A DNA stretch of 64,000 nucleotides, from NCBI GenBank assembly GCA_963841965.1, contig CAWJES010000013.1, positions 124,001-188,000 on the forward strand. Direction: 5' to 3'. This DNA comes from Palsa-459 sp963841965. Lineage in GTDB: Bacteria; Actinomycetota; Acidimicrobiia; Acidimicrobiales; RAAP-2. The notes under the pieces are model-generated. The model had not been told where the DNA came from. It saw only the letters and a list, made by a program, of their open reading frames with translations, and did no database searches. Position numbers and translations under genes: made by a program. Positions 18,131-27,452 of this stretch are shown piece by piece (the first letter of the stretch is position 1; every line of letters starts with the position of its first letter).

Positions 18131-19651
18131 ATGGTCTTCGACCCGATCGCGAGCCCGACGACGGCCATCTCGGACAGTCGCGAGCCCCAGTTCGTCCACC
18201 CTGACGCGGTGGCCGAGGCCGACCGACGGCTCGCGGCTTACCGCGCGAGGGGGAGGCGCCCCAACTTCCTCGTCGTGCTCATGGACGACGTCGGATGGGG
18301 AGACTTCGGCTGCTACGGCGGCGGCATCGCGGTGGGCGCCCCGACGCCCAACATCGACCGGCTCGCCTCCCGCGGGCTGCTGCTGACCTCGTGCTACTCC
18401 GAGCCCTCGTGCACGCCGTCGCGCGCGACGCTGATGACGGGCCGCCTCCCGATGCGCCACGGGCTGCAGCGACCCCCCATGTACGGCGAGGCGGGTGGCC
18501 TCTCGGGCGAGGTGACGGTCGCCGAGCTGCTCAGCCGCGCGGGATACGTCACCCAGGCGGTCGGCAAGTGGCACATGGGCGAGAACCGCGACAGCCAGCC
18601 CCAGCACGTCGGCTTCGACGACTTCTACGGGTTCCTCTCGGTCTCGGACATGTACTCGGAGTGGCGGGACCCCTACTTCTTCCCCGAGGTGGTGTACTCC
18701 GAGGCGCGCACCGAGTGGATCCAGAACCAGCCGTTCAACAAGTGCTTCGTCCACGCGACGCGCGGCGGCGAGGTCGAGGAGGTCGAGGAGGTCACGATCC
18801 CGGTCCTCTCCGAGCTCGACGAGAAGTGGGTCACGTACTCCGAGACGTTCCTCGATGCGATGGCGGGCGGCGAGGCCCCGTGGTTCCTCTATCACAACAC
18901 CCGCGGCGCGCACTTCGACAACTACCCCCATGAGCGCTACCTCGGGACGTCGCCCGCGCGGCACCCCTACAAGGACACGATCATCGAGCTCGACGACATC
19001 GTGGGGCGGCTCGTCGCGAAGCTCGAGGCGACCGGGCAGCTGGAGGACACGGTCATCATCGTCACCTCCGACAACGGCCCGGAGATGGAGACCTGGCCCG
19101 ACGCCGCCTACACCCCGTTCCGGTGCGCCAAGGGATCCACGTGGGAGGGGGGCGTGCGGGTCCCCGCGATCGTGGCGTGGCCGTCGATGATCGACGGCGG
19201 GACCAAGTCCGACGGGCTCGTCTCGTTCTCGGACTTCCTGCCGACCGCGCTCAGCCTGGCGGGCGCGCCCGAGCTGATCCCCGACGACCGGTTCATCGAC
19301 GGCGTCGACCAGGGCTCGTTCCTCCTCGCCCCGGGCGCGGCCTCCAACCGCAAGCACCACTACTACTGGCTGGGCTCGATGTTCTCCGCGCTGCGCGTCG
19401 GGGAGTACAAGTACATGATGGCGTCGATCTCCGACGGCGGGACCGACGTGCTCAATCCCGGCGGTTTCACCGGCGTCACCCAGAAGTACCCGTACGGGCG
19501 GCTCTACAACCTGTGGCTGGACCCGAAGGAGACCCACAGCTACCTCATCCGCAAGCTCGCCTACATCGAGGCGTTCCAGCGGGGCATCGGGGGGCACCTG
19601 ATGACGTTCGCGGCCTATCCGGGCAAGACGACGGTCGGGCTGAACACCTGA
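18131..19651 (+). CDS. Arylsulfatase-type sulfatase
   Basis: 506-residue alkaline-phosphatase-superfamily sulfatase. NFLVVLMDDVGWGDFGCYGG supplies the metal aspartates. SEPSCTPSRATLMTGRLP carries the CxPSR signature with Cys94 as the residue converted to formylglycine. GKWHMGE and VTSDNGPEMETW complete the site. No signal peptide is seen, so it appears cytoplasmic. No formylglycine-generating enzyme lies in the window, so maturation must rely on one elsewhere. The substrate is unknown. The unusually long aromatic-rich region after residue 170 and the Gly/Tyr-rich C-terminus may shape specificity. Confidence 0.88.
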   Translation: MVFDPIASPTTAISDSREPQFVHPDAVAEADRRLAAYRARGRRPNFLVVLMDDVGWGDFGCYGGGIAVGAPTPNIDRLASRGLLLTSCYSEPSCTPSRATLMTGRLPMRHGLQRPPMYGEAGGLSGEVTVAELLSRAGYVTQAVGKWHMGENRDSQPQHVGFDDFYGFLSVSDMYSEWRDPYFFPEVVYSEARTEWIQNQPFNKCFVHATRGGEVEEVEEVTIPVLSELDEKWVTYSETFLDAMAGGEAPWFLYHNTRGAHFDNYPHERYLGTSPARHPYKDTIIELDDIVGRLVAKLEATGQLEDTVIIVTSDNGPEMETWPDAAYTPFRCAKGSTWEGGVRVPAIVAWPSMIDGGTKSDGLVSFSDFLPTALSLAGAPELIPDDRFIDGVDQGSFLLAPGAASNRKHHYYWLGSMFSALRVGEYKYMMASISDGGTDVLNPGGFTGVTQKYPYGRLYNLWLDPKETHSYLIRKLAYIEAFQRGIGGHLMTFAAYPGKTTVGLNT

Positions 19652-19712
19652 GCGCCCGCGCGCCGTCCGAGGGGCCACCGGGGGGCCGAGTCTCGAATCG
19701 CCCGCTTTCCGG

Positions 19713-19718
19713 TACAAT
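19713..19718 (+). promoter_or_regulatory. -10 element of carD
   Basis: TACAAT, a near-consensus -10, 63 nt before the carD ATG. No good TTGACA-like box lies at the right distance upstream. Confidence 0.45.
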
Positions 19719-19781
19719 GGGAGGTCCCCCGAAGCGTCCTCGTGATGCTGTGCGTACCCACTCAGGAAGGCCACCCCAGGC

Positions 19782-20267
19782 ATGACCCGCAAGTTCAAGA
19801 AGGGCGACAAGGTCGTCTACCCCCACCATGGTGCCTGCATCGTCGAGAAGATCGAGAAGCGCGAGGCCTTCGGCAAGAAGCAGGACTACCTGAAGCTCCG
19901 GGTGGCCTACTCGGACCTCGTCCTGATGGTCCCGATCGACAACACCGACGTGGTCGGCCTGCGCGACGTCATCAACGACGAGGAGGTCGAGGAGGTCTTC
20001 GCGGTCCTGCGCAAGAAGGAGGCCCGGATGCCGACCAACTGGTCCCGGCGCTTCAAGAACCACTCCGAGAAGCTCCGCAGCGGCGACATCTACCAGGTGG
20101 CCGAGGTCGTGCGGAACCTGTCCATCCGCGACAAGGACAAGGGGCTCTCCGCGGGTGAGAAGCGCATGCTGACCCGCGCCCGCCAGATCCTTGTCTCCGA
20201 GCTCACCTTCGCCCTGAACGTCGACGAGCCGACCGCCGAGGAGCGGTTGGCGTCGGTGCTGCCGTAG
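19782..20267 (+). CDS. carD: CarD-family RNA polymerase-binding regulator
   Basis: 161-residue global transcription regulator that binds the RNA polymerase beta subunit through its N-terminal Tudor-like domain and stabilises open complexes. KFKKGDKVVYPHHGACIVEKIE and LKLRVAYSDLVLMVPIDN are the RID domain. The helical DNA-binding C-terminus includes NWSRRFKNHSEKLRSGDIYQVAEVVRNL and the tryptophan (in NWSRRF) that wedges the -10 region. It is followed 2 bp later by ispD, an arrangement conserved across actinobacteria. Confidence 0.93.
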   Translation: MTRKFKKGDKVVYPHHGACIVEKIEKREAFGKKQDYLKLRVAYSDLVLMVPIDNTDVVGLRDVINDEEVEEVFAVLRKKEARMPTNWSRRFKNHSEKLRSGDIYQVAEVVRNLSIRDKDKGLSAGEKRMLTRARQILVSELTFALNVDEPTAEERLASVLP

Positions 20268-20269
20268 CC

Positions 20270-20917
20270 GTGCGGATTGCCGCGATCGTCGTCGCGGCCG
20301 GCCGCGGCGAGCGCTTCGGCTCGCGCAAGCAGTTCGAGGAGCTCGGCGGCCAGACCGTCGCTGCCCGCTCCATCCAGGCGGCCCGCTCCGTGGCGGACTT
20401 CGTCGTCCTCGTCGTCCCCGACGACGCCCTCGACGAGGCGCACGGCGCCGACGCGGTGGTCGCCGGCGGCGAGACGCGGTCCGGATCGGTGCGCAGCGGC
20501 CTCGCGGCCGTGCCCCATGAGGCCTCCGTCATCGTCGTGCACGATGCCGCGCGGCCGCTGGCGTCGGCGAGCCTGTTCACCGCGGTCGTCACCGAGGTCC
20601 AGCAGGGCGGCGCCGACGGCGCCGTGCCCGGCGTCTCGATCACCGACACGGTCAAGCTCCTCCGTGGGGCGGCCGATCCCTCCGCCGTGGAGGTGACGCT
20701 CCCGAGGGAGCGCGTGGTCGCCGTGCAGACCCCCCAGGCGTTCCGCGCCGACACGCTCCGCCGCGCGCACGCGGGCGGCGTGGAGGGCACCGACGACGCC
20801 TCGCTGGTCGAGGCGATCGGCGGGAGGGTCGTCGTGGTCCCGGGCGACGCCGCGAACCGGAAGGTCACCACGCCCGAGGACCTGGACCGGGCGCGCGCAC
20901 TGCTGGGGGCACGATGA
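20270..20917 (+). CDS. ispD: 2-C-methyl-D-erythritol 4-phosphate cytidylyltransferase
   Basis: MEP-pathway enzyme that adds CMP to methylerythritol phosphate. The N-terminal AIVVAAGRGERFG nucleotide loop, GGETRSGSVRSGL, VHDAARPLAS, TPQAFRADTLRRAH and GDAANRKVTTPEDL are present. It has 215 residues, with a GTG start at 20270. It overlaps ispF by 4 bp (ATGA). IspD and IspF as separate, coupled genes are common in actinobacteria. Confidence 0.93.
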   Translation: MRIAAIVVAAGRGERFGSRKQFEELGGQTVAARSIQAARSVADFVVLVVPDDALDEAHGADAVVAGGETRSGSVRSGLAAVPHEASVIVVHDAARPLASASLFTAVVTEVQQGGADGAVPGVSITDTVKLLRGAADPSAVEVTLPRERVVAVQTPQAFRADTLRRAHAGGVEGTDDASLVEAIGGRVVVVPGDAANRKVTTPEDLDRARALLGAR

Positions 20918-21399
20918 TCCGCATCGGACACGGCATGGATGTCCACCGGTTCAGCGACGATCCGGAGCGCCGGCTGGTGCTCGCGGGCGTCGTGATCGAG
21001 GGCGCCCCGGGCCTCGAGGGGCACTCGGATGCGGACGTCGCGACCCACGCGCTGTGCGACGCGGTGCTGGGGGCCGCCGGCCTCGGTGACCTCGGGCGCC
21101 ACTTCCCCGACGCGGACCCCGCGTTCGCCGGTGCGGCCTCGACGGACCTGCTCGCGCGATGCGTCTCGCTCGCGCGGGCCGAGGGGCTCGTCGTGTCCTC
21201 GGGGGACGTCACGATCGTCGCGGAGACCCCCAAGCTCGCCGCGTACTTCGATGCGATGGCCGCGAGGCTCACCGAGGTCGTCCGTGCCCCGGTCTCTGTC
21301 AAGGCGACGACGACCGAGGGGCTCGGCGCGATCGGCCGCTCCGAGGGCATCGCGACGCACGCCGTCGTGCTCCTGACCGGCCCTGCGGGGCACCCGTGA
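20914..21399 (+). CDS. ispF: 2-C-methyl-D-erythritol 2,4-cyclodiphosphate synthase
   Basis: MEP-pathway cyclase. Metal-binding GHGMDVHRF, GHSDADVATHALCDAVLGA, LGDLGRHFPD and the C-terminal VSVKATTTEGLGAIGRSEGIA are diagnostic. The 161-residue length is normal. It overlaps ispD (ATGA) and the rRNA/tRNA methyltransferase gene (GTGA). Its product feeds the isoprenoid supply used by the prenyl synthase at 13924-14904. Confidence 0.94.
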   Translation: MIRIGHGMDVHRFSDDPERRLVLAGVVIEGAPGLEGHSDADVATHALCDAVLGAAGLGDLGRHFPDADPAFAGAASTDLLARCVSLARAEGLVVSSGDVTIVAETPKLAAYFDAMAARLTEVVRAPVSVKATTTEGLGAIGRSEGIATHAVVLLTGPAGHP

Positions 21400-22217
21400 C
21401 CGGCGCTCGCCGCAAGCCGCCGCGCTCCGGCGGCATGCCCCCCGCCGCGCGCCGCGCGCCGGCTCGCCGCACCGACGACCTGGGTGGCGACCAGGTCGAG
21501 GGCCGCCAGGCCGTCCTCGAGCTGCTCACCGCCGGACGGCGCCGGACGCGCAAGGTGATCGTCGCGGACGCCCAGGACCCCTCCGAGCTGCTCGACGCCA
21601 TCGAGCGCGAGGCCCACGGCCACCGCGTGCCGGTCTCCTTCGTCTCCAAGGCCCGCATGGATCGCGAGGCGAGGACCGAGGGCCACCAGGGCGTCTACGC
21701 GCTGTGCGACCCGATGCCCACGACCGACCTCGACGGCCTGCTCGACGCCGGAGGTCGGGGCCTGCCCTTCCTGCTGGTGTGCGACGGCGTGACCGATCCG
21801 AGGAACCTCGGGGCGCTCCTGCGCAGCGCGGAGTGCGCCGGTGTCACGGGCGTGGTGCTGCCGAGGCACCGGTCCGCGAGGCTCACCCCCGCCGTGACCA
21901 AGACGGCCGCCGGCGCGATCGAGCACCTCCGCTTCGCCGCGGTCGGCGGAATCCCCGCGGCGCTCCAGCAGCTCGACAAGGCGGGCGTCGTCTCCGTCGG
22001 GCTCGCGCCCGAGTCGAAGCACTCGATCTACGACGTGGACCTTCGAACGGCCCCGGTCGCGCTCGTGATCGGCGGCGAGGAGCGCGGCCTCGCGTCGCTC
22101 ACGCGGCGCCGGTGCACGCAGGTCGTGTCCATCCCCCAGCACGGGGCGATCGAGTCGCTCAACGCCGGGGTGGCCGGCGCGGTCGCCTGCTTCGAGGTCG
22201 CGCGCCAGCGTCGCTAG
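21396..22217 (+). CDS. rlmB: SpoU/TrmH-family RNA 2'-O-ribose methyltransferase (RlmB-like)
   Basis: SPOUT-fold methyltransferase, most like 23S rRNA Gm2251 methyltransferase. After a basic N-terminal tail (rich in Arg and Pro) come the substrate-binding domain (VEGRQAVLELL), NLGALLRSAECAG, VIGGEERGL and the knot motif SLNAGVAGAVACFE. It has 273 residues and a GTG start. cysS, which often precedes this gene in actinobacteria, is absent. Its stop codon overlaps the mscL stop on the other strand (CTAG). Confidence 0.87.
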   Translation: MTGARRKPPRSGGMPPAARRAPARRTDDLGGDQVEGRQAVLELLTAGRRRTRKVIVADAQDPSELLDAIEREAHGHRVPVSFVSKARMDREARTEGHQGVYALCDPMPTTDLDGLLDAGGRGLPFLLVCDGVTDPRNLGALLRSAECAGVTGVVLPRHRSARLTPAVTKTAAGAIEHLRFAAVGGIPAALQQLDKAGVVSVGLAPESKHSIYDVDLRTAPVALVIGGEERGLASLTRRRCTQVVSIPQHGAIESLNAGVAGAVACFEVARQRR

Positions 22218-22678
22218 GCCGCTGCGGGCTCCTGGTCCGGGGCCCAGCGCTCGCCCAACTGCGACGTGCATGCCGGGCAGCGCTTCGCCTCGACGGGGAT
22301 CTCCGTCGTGCACTCGGGGCACGCGGCCTTCTTCGGATCCTCGGGCGGATCCCAGCCGAGCCGCCTGCGCGCGGCGGACGAGGGCTTCACGATGAGGAAG
22401 AACACGATGAGCGCCACCAGGATGAACGTGATGAGCGCATTGAGGAATGCCCCGTAGACGATCGGCGTCGTCCCGATGGTGAAGGAGAGCGACGCGAAGT
22501 CCGGCACGTGGAAGATCGCGGCGATGAGCGGGGTGAAGATGTTCTTCACCAGCGACGAGATCACCGCGGTGAACGCGGCGCCGATGATGACCGCGATCGC
22601 GAGGTCGATCGCGTTGGCCCGCAGCGCGAACGCGCGGAACTCCTTCATCACGCCCGTTGTCCTCTTGACGACGTCCAT
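22214..22678 (-). CDS. mscL: Large-conductance mechanosensitive channel with C-terminal zinc ribbon
   Basis: Pentameric membrane valve that releases solutes on osmotic downshock. MKEFRAFALRANAIDLAIAVIIGAAF is the N-terminal helix and first membrane span, and VYGAFLNALITFILVALIVFFLIV the second. Beyond the usual C-terminus is a CPEC-x9-CPAC zinc ribbon. The ATG at 22678 is preceded by an AAGGAGG ribosome-binding site, which rules out longer starts that would read through the tRNA. It has 154 residues. The ribbon may bind a partner or metal, which is inference. Confidence 0.9.
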   Translation of the reverse strand: MDVVKRTTGVMKEFRAFALRANAIDLAIAVIIGAAFTAVISSLVKNIFTPLIAAIFHVPDFASLSFTIGTTPIVYGAFLNALITFILVALIVFFLIVKPSSAARRRLGWDPPEDPKKAACPECTTEIPVEAKRCPACTSQLGERWAPDQEPAAA

Positions 22679-22696
22679 GACCCTCCTTCTATCGAG

Positions 22697-22769
22697 AGCC
22701 GGTGGTGGGACTCGAACCCACGACCTGACGATTACAAATCGCCTGCGCTTCCAGCTGCGCCACACCGGC
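22697..22769 (-). tRNA. tRNA-Thr (anticodon TGT)
   Basis: 73-nt cloverleaf on the minus strand. The acceptor stem pairs GCCGGTG with CACCGGC. The anticodon loop TTTGTAA gives TGT, which reads ACA. The T arm is GTGGG-TTCGAGT-CCCAC, the discriminator is U and CCA is not encoded. It lies 18 bp upstream of mscL in the same direction. Confidence 0.95.
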
Positions 22770-22826
22770 GTGGGCGAAGGCTACCGAACGGCTGGCACCC
22801 GGCTCGCAGGTGGCCATGAACCGCAA

Positions 22827-22832
22827 TAGGCT
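22827..22832 (+). promoter_or_regulatory. -10 hexamer of the LytR_C-domain gene (leaderless)
   Basis: TAGGCT, then 7 nt, then ATG at 22840. It supports 22840 over the in-frame ATGs at 22810 and 22816. Confidence 0.5.
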
Positions 22833-22839
22833 CGCGACG

Positions 22840-23334
22840 ATGACGGACCCTGACACCCCCGACGCACCGCCGGCGAGGGCAACGTCGCAGGTCAACGCGG
22901 GGCGCGCAGTCGCGGTCATCGTGGTCTTCCTCGTCGCGATGGTCCTCCTGCTCGGTCCCGCGGGCCGCGCCGACCGGCATGCGGCACCGACGGTGGCGTC
23001 GACCACCACCACGACCCTCTACGAGCGGCCGGTCGTGCCTTCCGCCACACGCGTGCAGGTGGCCAACGGGACGACCGTCGCGGGACAGGCGGCGGCCTAC
23101 TCGCACACCCTGCAGACCCGGGGGTGGGACGTGGTGCCCCCCGTGCAGGGCCCGCCGTGGGACCGCTCCCTCGTCTTCTACGCGCCCACCTACGAGCCGG
23201 CGGCGAAGCAGATCGCCGGGGAGCTCGGCCTCGCTGCAGACCGCGTCGTCTCGGGTGTCGCGGTCTCCGGGGTCACGGGGGCCGCGGGCAATGACATCGT
23301 CGTGGTGATCGGACCCGACCTCGCGCACTCCTAG
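22840..23334 (+). CDS. Membrane-anchored LytR_C-domain protein
   Basis: 164-residue protein with one N-terminal membrane span (AVAVIVVFLVAMVLLLG, about residues 24-40), a Thr-rich linker and an outside C-terminal domain. That domain, with RVQVANGTTVAGQAAAYSHTL and VFYAPTYEPAAKQIAGELG, matches LytR_C, the module found at the end of many LCP glycopolymer ligases. Here it stands alone without the catalytic LCP domain. A cell-wall role is inferred from the domain only. It faces gpgS convergently with a 1-bp gap. Confidence 0.75.
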   Translation: MTDPDTPDAPPARATSQVNAGRAVAVIVVFLVAMVLLLGPAGRADRHAAPTVASTTTTTLYERPVVPSATRVQVANGTTVAGQAAAYSHTLQTRGWDVVPPVQGPPWDRSLVFYAPTYEPAAKQIAGELGLAADRVVSGVAVSGVTGAAGNDIVVVIGPDLAHS

Positions 23335-23335
23335 G

Positions 23336-24139
23336 TCAGGCGGTCGGCACGCCTGCTCGCGTGAGCGCGACGCGCAGCACCTCGCGCGACATGGGACGCA
23401 GCTCGCTGAGCGGGCGGTTCCGGTGCGTCCTTCTGCCGAGGTCGACCTGCGCGATCGATGCGGGACCGTTTCGCCTCGCGATGTCGATCAGGAGTCCGAT
23501 CTCGACGCCGTAGCCGGGTTCGATGCCGACCTCGAGCAGCGTCGTGCGCCGCGCCGCGGTCTCGCCGGCGAGCGGCTGGAGCACGTGGGCGAGGTCCGGG
23601 AAGAGCAGCGAAAGGATCGGCCGCGCGCTGAGCTCGGTCACCCGGCCGCCGCCGGTCGGCTGCCCCGCGATCGGCCGCTCGTAGAAGCCCTTGACCAGCT
23701 CGGTCGCCGGATCGATGAGCAGCGGCCCGAGGAGCATCGGGATCCACGCCGCCTCGGTGTCGACCACGTCGGCGTCGAGGAACACGATCAGGTCCCCGGC
23801 GGCGATCAGGGCCCCCTCGGCCATGGCGAGCCCCTTGCCCACGCTGTGCTCGAGGCGGTGGACGTCAGCCCCGGCCGCGATCGCTGCCTCCGAGGTCCCG
23901 TCCGCCGAGCCGTCGTCGATGACGAGGACCTGGTCGACGAGGCCGGAACCCTTGCCAGCCAGGTGGGCGGCTCCGATCGTGCCCACGACCCCCGCCACGG
24001 TCGCGACCTCGTTGCGGGCCGGGATCACGACGGTCACCCGCTGGGACCCCTTCAGGGCGAGGGCCTCGGGCGTCGTGAAGGACCGGCGGGGCCAGATGCC
24101 CCTCGGGTCGGTCTTCGTCCTCGTCCAGATGGCTTCCAC
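23336..24139 (-). CDS. gpgS: Glucosyl-3-phosphoglycerate synthase (GT81)
   Basis: Transfers glucose from an NDP-glucose to 3-phosphoglycerate, the first step to glucosylglycerate and methylglucose lipopolysaccharide. VTVVIPARNE, VIDDGSADGT and the metal-binding FLDADVVD define the GT-A fold. VKGFYERP, GGGRVTELSARPILSLLFP, PLAGE and YGVEIGLLIDIARRNG with VDLGRRTHRN are specific to GpgS. It has 267 residues and starts with GTG at 24139. The matching phosphatase gene is not nearby. Confidence 0.88.
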   Translation of the reverse strand: MEAIWTRTKTDPRGIWPRRSFTTPEALALKGSQRVTVVIPARNEVATVAGVVGTIGAAHLAGKGSGLVDQVLVIDDGSADGTSEAAIAAGADVHRLEHSVGKGLAMAEGALIAAGDLIVFLDADVVDTEAAWIPMLLGPLLIDPATELVKGFYERPIAGQPTGGGRVTELSARPILSLLFPDLAHVLQPLAGETAARRTTLLEVGIEPGYGVEIGLLIDIARRNGPASIAQVDLGRRTHRNRPLSELRPMSREVLRVALTRAGVPTA

Positions 24140-24204
24140 ACCCTCGGTCTAGCGCCTCGGTGCGACGGGGGGAGCGCTTCGCTGGCACTCCTCGAGGTCG
24201 TCTG

Positions 24205-24231
24205 CTAGCAGTCTCGGGGCAGGAGTGCTAA
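24205..24231. promoter_or_regulatory. CIRCE operator (HrcA site) of groEL
   Basis: CTAGCAGTC-N9-GAGTGCTAA. The right arm is a perfect match to the CIRCE half-site and the left arm matches 7 of 9. A TAATCT hexamer at 24229-24234 overlaps the right arm, so HrcA binding would cover the promoter. The groEL start follows 48 nt later. Confidence 0.85.
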
Positions 24232-24278
24232 TCTCCCCTCGACACCCGAAGCGTCGCAAGACATCCAGGAGGAACACC

Positions 24279-25898
<1,620 letters not shown>

Positions 25899-25912
25899 TC
25901 GTCGAGTCATCT

Positions 25913-26000
25913 GGACGACCTGCGGTCGTCCTGGTTCTCCGTCCGACACCCCCCTGTCGGACGGATCTGCGAGACGGCGGGGCGCTGGTCGCCCCGCCGT
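25913..26000 (+). terminator. Three tandem stem-loops after groEL
   Basis: Stem-loops at 25913-25931 (7-bp stem, 5-nt loop), 25938-25965 (11-bp stem, C6 loop) and 25974-26000 (11-bp stem, 5-nt loop, followed by tctg). All three are perfect repeats within the 157-bp gap to the next gene. The last one is the likeliest terminator. The earlier ones could protect the message end. Confidence 0.6.
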
Positions 26001-26043
26001 TCTGCATGTCCGGGCACCCTTCTGGGTCCGACACCGTCGGGCT

Positions 26044-26049
26044 TAGCAT
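26044..26049 (+). promoter_or_regulatory. -10 hexamer of the coproheme decarboxylase gene (leaderless)
   Basis: TAGCAT, 6 nt of spacer, then the ATG at 26056. There is no ribosome-binding site. Confidence 0.5.
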
Positions 26050-26055
26050 GGGGCG

Positions 26056-26745
26056 ATGACCACCTCGCCCCAGCCGCTCGTGCCCTCGACGGGACTCAAT
26101 GTCGTCCACCTCTTCTGCAGCCCCGAGGTCGACATCGATCGGACGATCGCGTCCGACGCGCTCGACCGGGCGAAGGCAGACGGGTGCCAGGTGGTGATCG
26201 CGGCGATCCTCGGCCACAAGGCGGACTGCTGCGTCATGGCGCTGGCCGAGGACGTCTGGGCGCTGCGGCGGCTCCAGACCGGCCTGCAGCGCGCCGGGTT
26301 CGCGATCGTGGAGAGCTACGTCTCGATGACCGAGGTGTCCGAGTACGCGACGGGGGCTCCCGAGGCCATGCTCCAGGCGCGCCTGCACCCCGTGCTGCCC
26401 CCCGAGGACCTGCGGGCGTTCTGCTTCTACCCGATGTCCAAGCGCCGCGGAGAGGAGCACAACTGGTACGCGCTCGACTTCGAGAAGCGCGAGGAGCTGA
26501 TGCGCGCCCACGGCAAGTCCGGCCGCGAGTTCCGGGGCAGGATCCTCCAGGTGGTGACCGGCTCCACCGGCCTCGACGACTGGGAGTGGGGGGTCACGCT
26601 GTTCGGTGGCCACCCCGACGACGTGAAGGAGTGCGTCTACACGATGCGGTTCGACGAGGCATCCACGCTCTATGCGGAGTTCGGCCCGTTCTACACCGGC
26701 GTGGTGGCCACGCTCGACGAGGTGCTCGACAACGCGGTCGCATAG
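26056..26745 (+). CDS. hemQ: Coproheme decarboxylase (HemQ / ChdC)
   Basis: 229-residue chlorite dismutase-family protein that oxidatively decarboxylates coproheme III to heme b, the last step of the Gram-positive heme pathway. FYPMSKRRGEEHNWYAL includes the tyrosine (Tyr138) expected to carry the radical. LMRAHGKSGREF contains the His152 heme ligand, and GSTGLDDWEWGVTLFG is the signature near the heme. No other heme genes are adjacent. The nearby Nudix gene has its own promoter. Confidence 0.9.
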   Translation: MTTSPQPLVPSTGLNVVHLFCSPEVDIDRTIASDALDRAKADGCQVVIAAILGHKADCCVMALAEDVWALRRLQTGLQRAGFAIVESYVSMTEVSEYATGAPEAMLQARLHPVLPPEDLRAFCFYPMSKRRGEEHNWYALDFEKREELMRAHGKSGREFRGRILQVVTGSTGLDDWEWGVTLFGGHPDDVKECVYTMRFDEASTLYAEFGPFYTGVVATLDEVLDNAVA

Positions 26746-26752
26746 GCGTTGG

Positions 26753-26758
26753 TAGGTT
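26753..26758 (+). promoter_or_regulatory. -10 hexamer of the Nudix gene (leaderless)
   Basis: TAGGTT, 7 nt, then ATG at 26766, directly after the hemQ stop. Confidence 0.5.
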
Positions 26759-26765
26759 GCGACGG

Positions 26766-27452
26766 ATGACCGACGTCGGCGAGCAGACCCTCAGGCGCTG
26801 GGCCGAATCGCTGGCGGGCGTCGCGCGCACCGGGCTGGGCTTCACGGAGAGCCAGTACGAGCGCGAGCGCTATCAGGAGATCCTCGCGATCGCGGCCGAC
26901 ATCCGGGTCCAGGCCGACGAGGGCCTCGACGGCGTGACCGGCGCGGAGGACCTCGTGACGGAGTGGCTCGGCAGCGTCGACCGGGGCGTCCCGGGCTATG
27001 TCACGCCGAAGCTCGCGGTGGGCGCGGCGGTCAGCAACGACGACGGCCAGCTCCTGCTCATCCAGCGCGCGGACTCGGGCGTGTGGCTCTACCCGACCGG
27101 CTGGTGCGACGTCGGCTACTCCGCGTCCGAGGTCGTGGCGAAGGAGGTGGAGGAGGAGACCGGCATCCTCGCCGAGCCCCTCCGGCTCATCGGCGTGCTC
27201 GACGGCCTGCGCCTCGGCATGTCGAGGATCCCCATCTACTCCCTGCTCTTCCACTGCCGCGCCGTGGGCGGCGAGCTCCGCGCGCATCCCCTCGAGTGCA
27301 CGGACCTCGGGTGGTTCGACGAGTCCAACCTGCCCGAGCCGCTGGTCGGCTTCGAGCGATGGGGCGACACGGTGTTCGCAGCCGTCCGCGGCGAGCACCG
27401 CGACGTCTACTACGACACGCTGCGCAGGCCCGTGTGGCGGGGACAGCCGTGA
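26766..27452 (+). CDS. Nudix hydrolase with N-terminal helical domain
   Basis: 228-residue protein. An alpha-helical N-terminal part (RWAESLAGVARTGLGFTESQYERERYQEI, written here as two helices around residues 8-40) resembles the Nudix_N_2 extension of Bacillus-type ADP-ribose/CDP-choline pyrophosphatases. The Nudix box is GWCDVGYSASEVVAKEVEEE followed by TGI. The first Glu of the classic box is replaced by Tyr and the Arg by Lys, as in that subfamily, while the EE metal ligands remain. The exact substrate is unknown. Its stop overlaps the next gene (GTGA). Confidence 0.8.
   Translation: MTDVGEQTLRRWAESLAGVARTGLGFTESQYERERYQEILAIAADIRVQADEGLDGVTGAEDLVTEWLGSVDRGVPGYVTPKLAVGAAVSNDDGQLLLIQRADSGVWLYPTGWCDVGYSASEVVAKEVEEETGILAEPLRLIGVLDGLRLGMSRIPIYSLLFHCRAVGGELRAHPLECTDLGWFDESNLPEPLVGFERWGDTVFAAVRGEHRDVYYDTLRRPVWRGQP

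Noticed and set aside
22679..22765. An N-terminal extension of mscL upstream of 22678
   Set aside because: It would translate through the tRNA-Thr gene, and the ATG at 22678 has a strong ribosome-binding site.
24182..24190. A second CIRCE-like arm (CTGGCACTC) upstream of the main element
   Set aside because: It has no partner arm at the 9-nt spacing. The element at 24205-24231 explains the regulation better.
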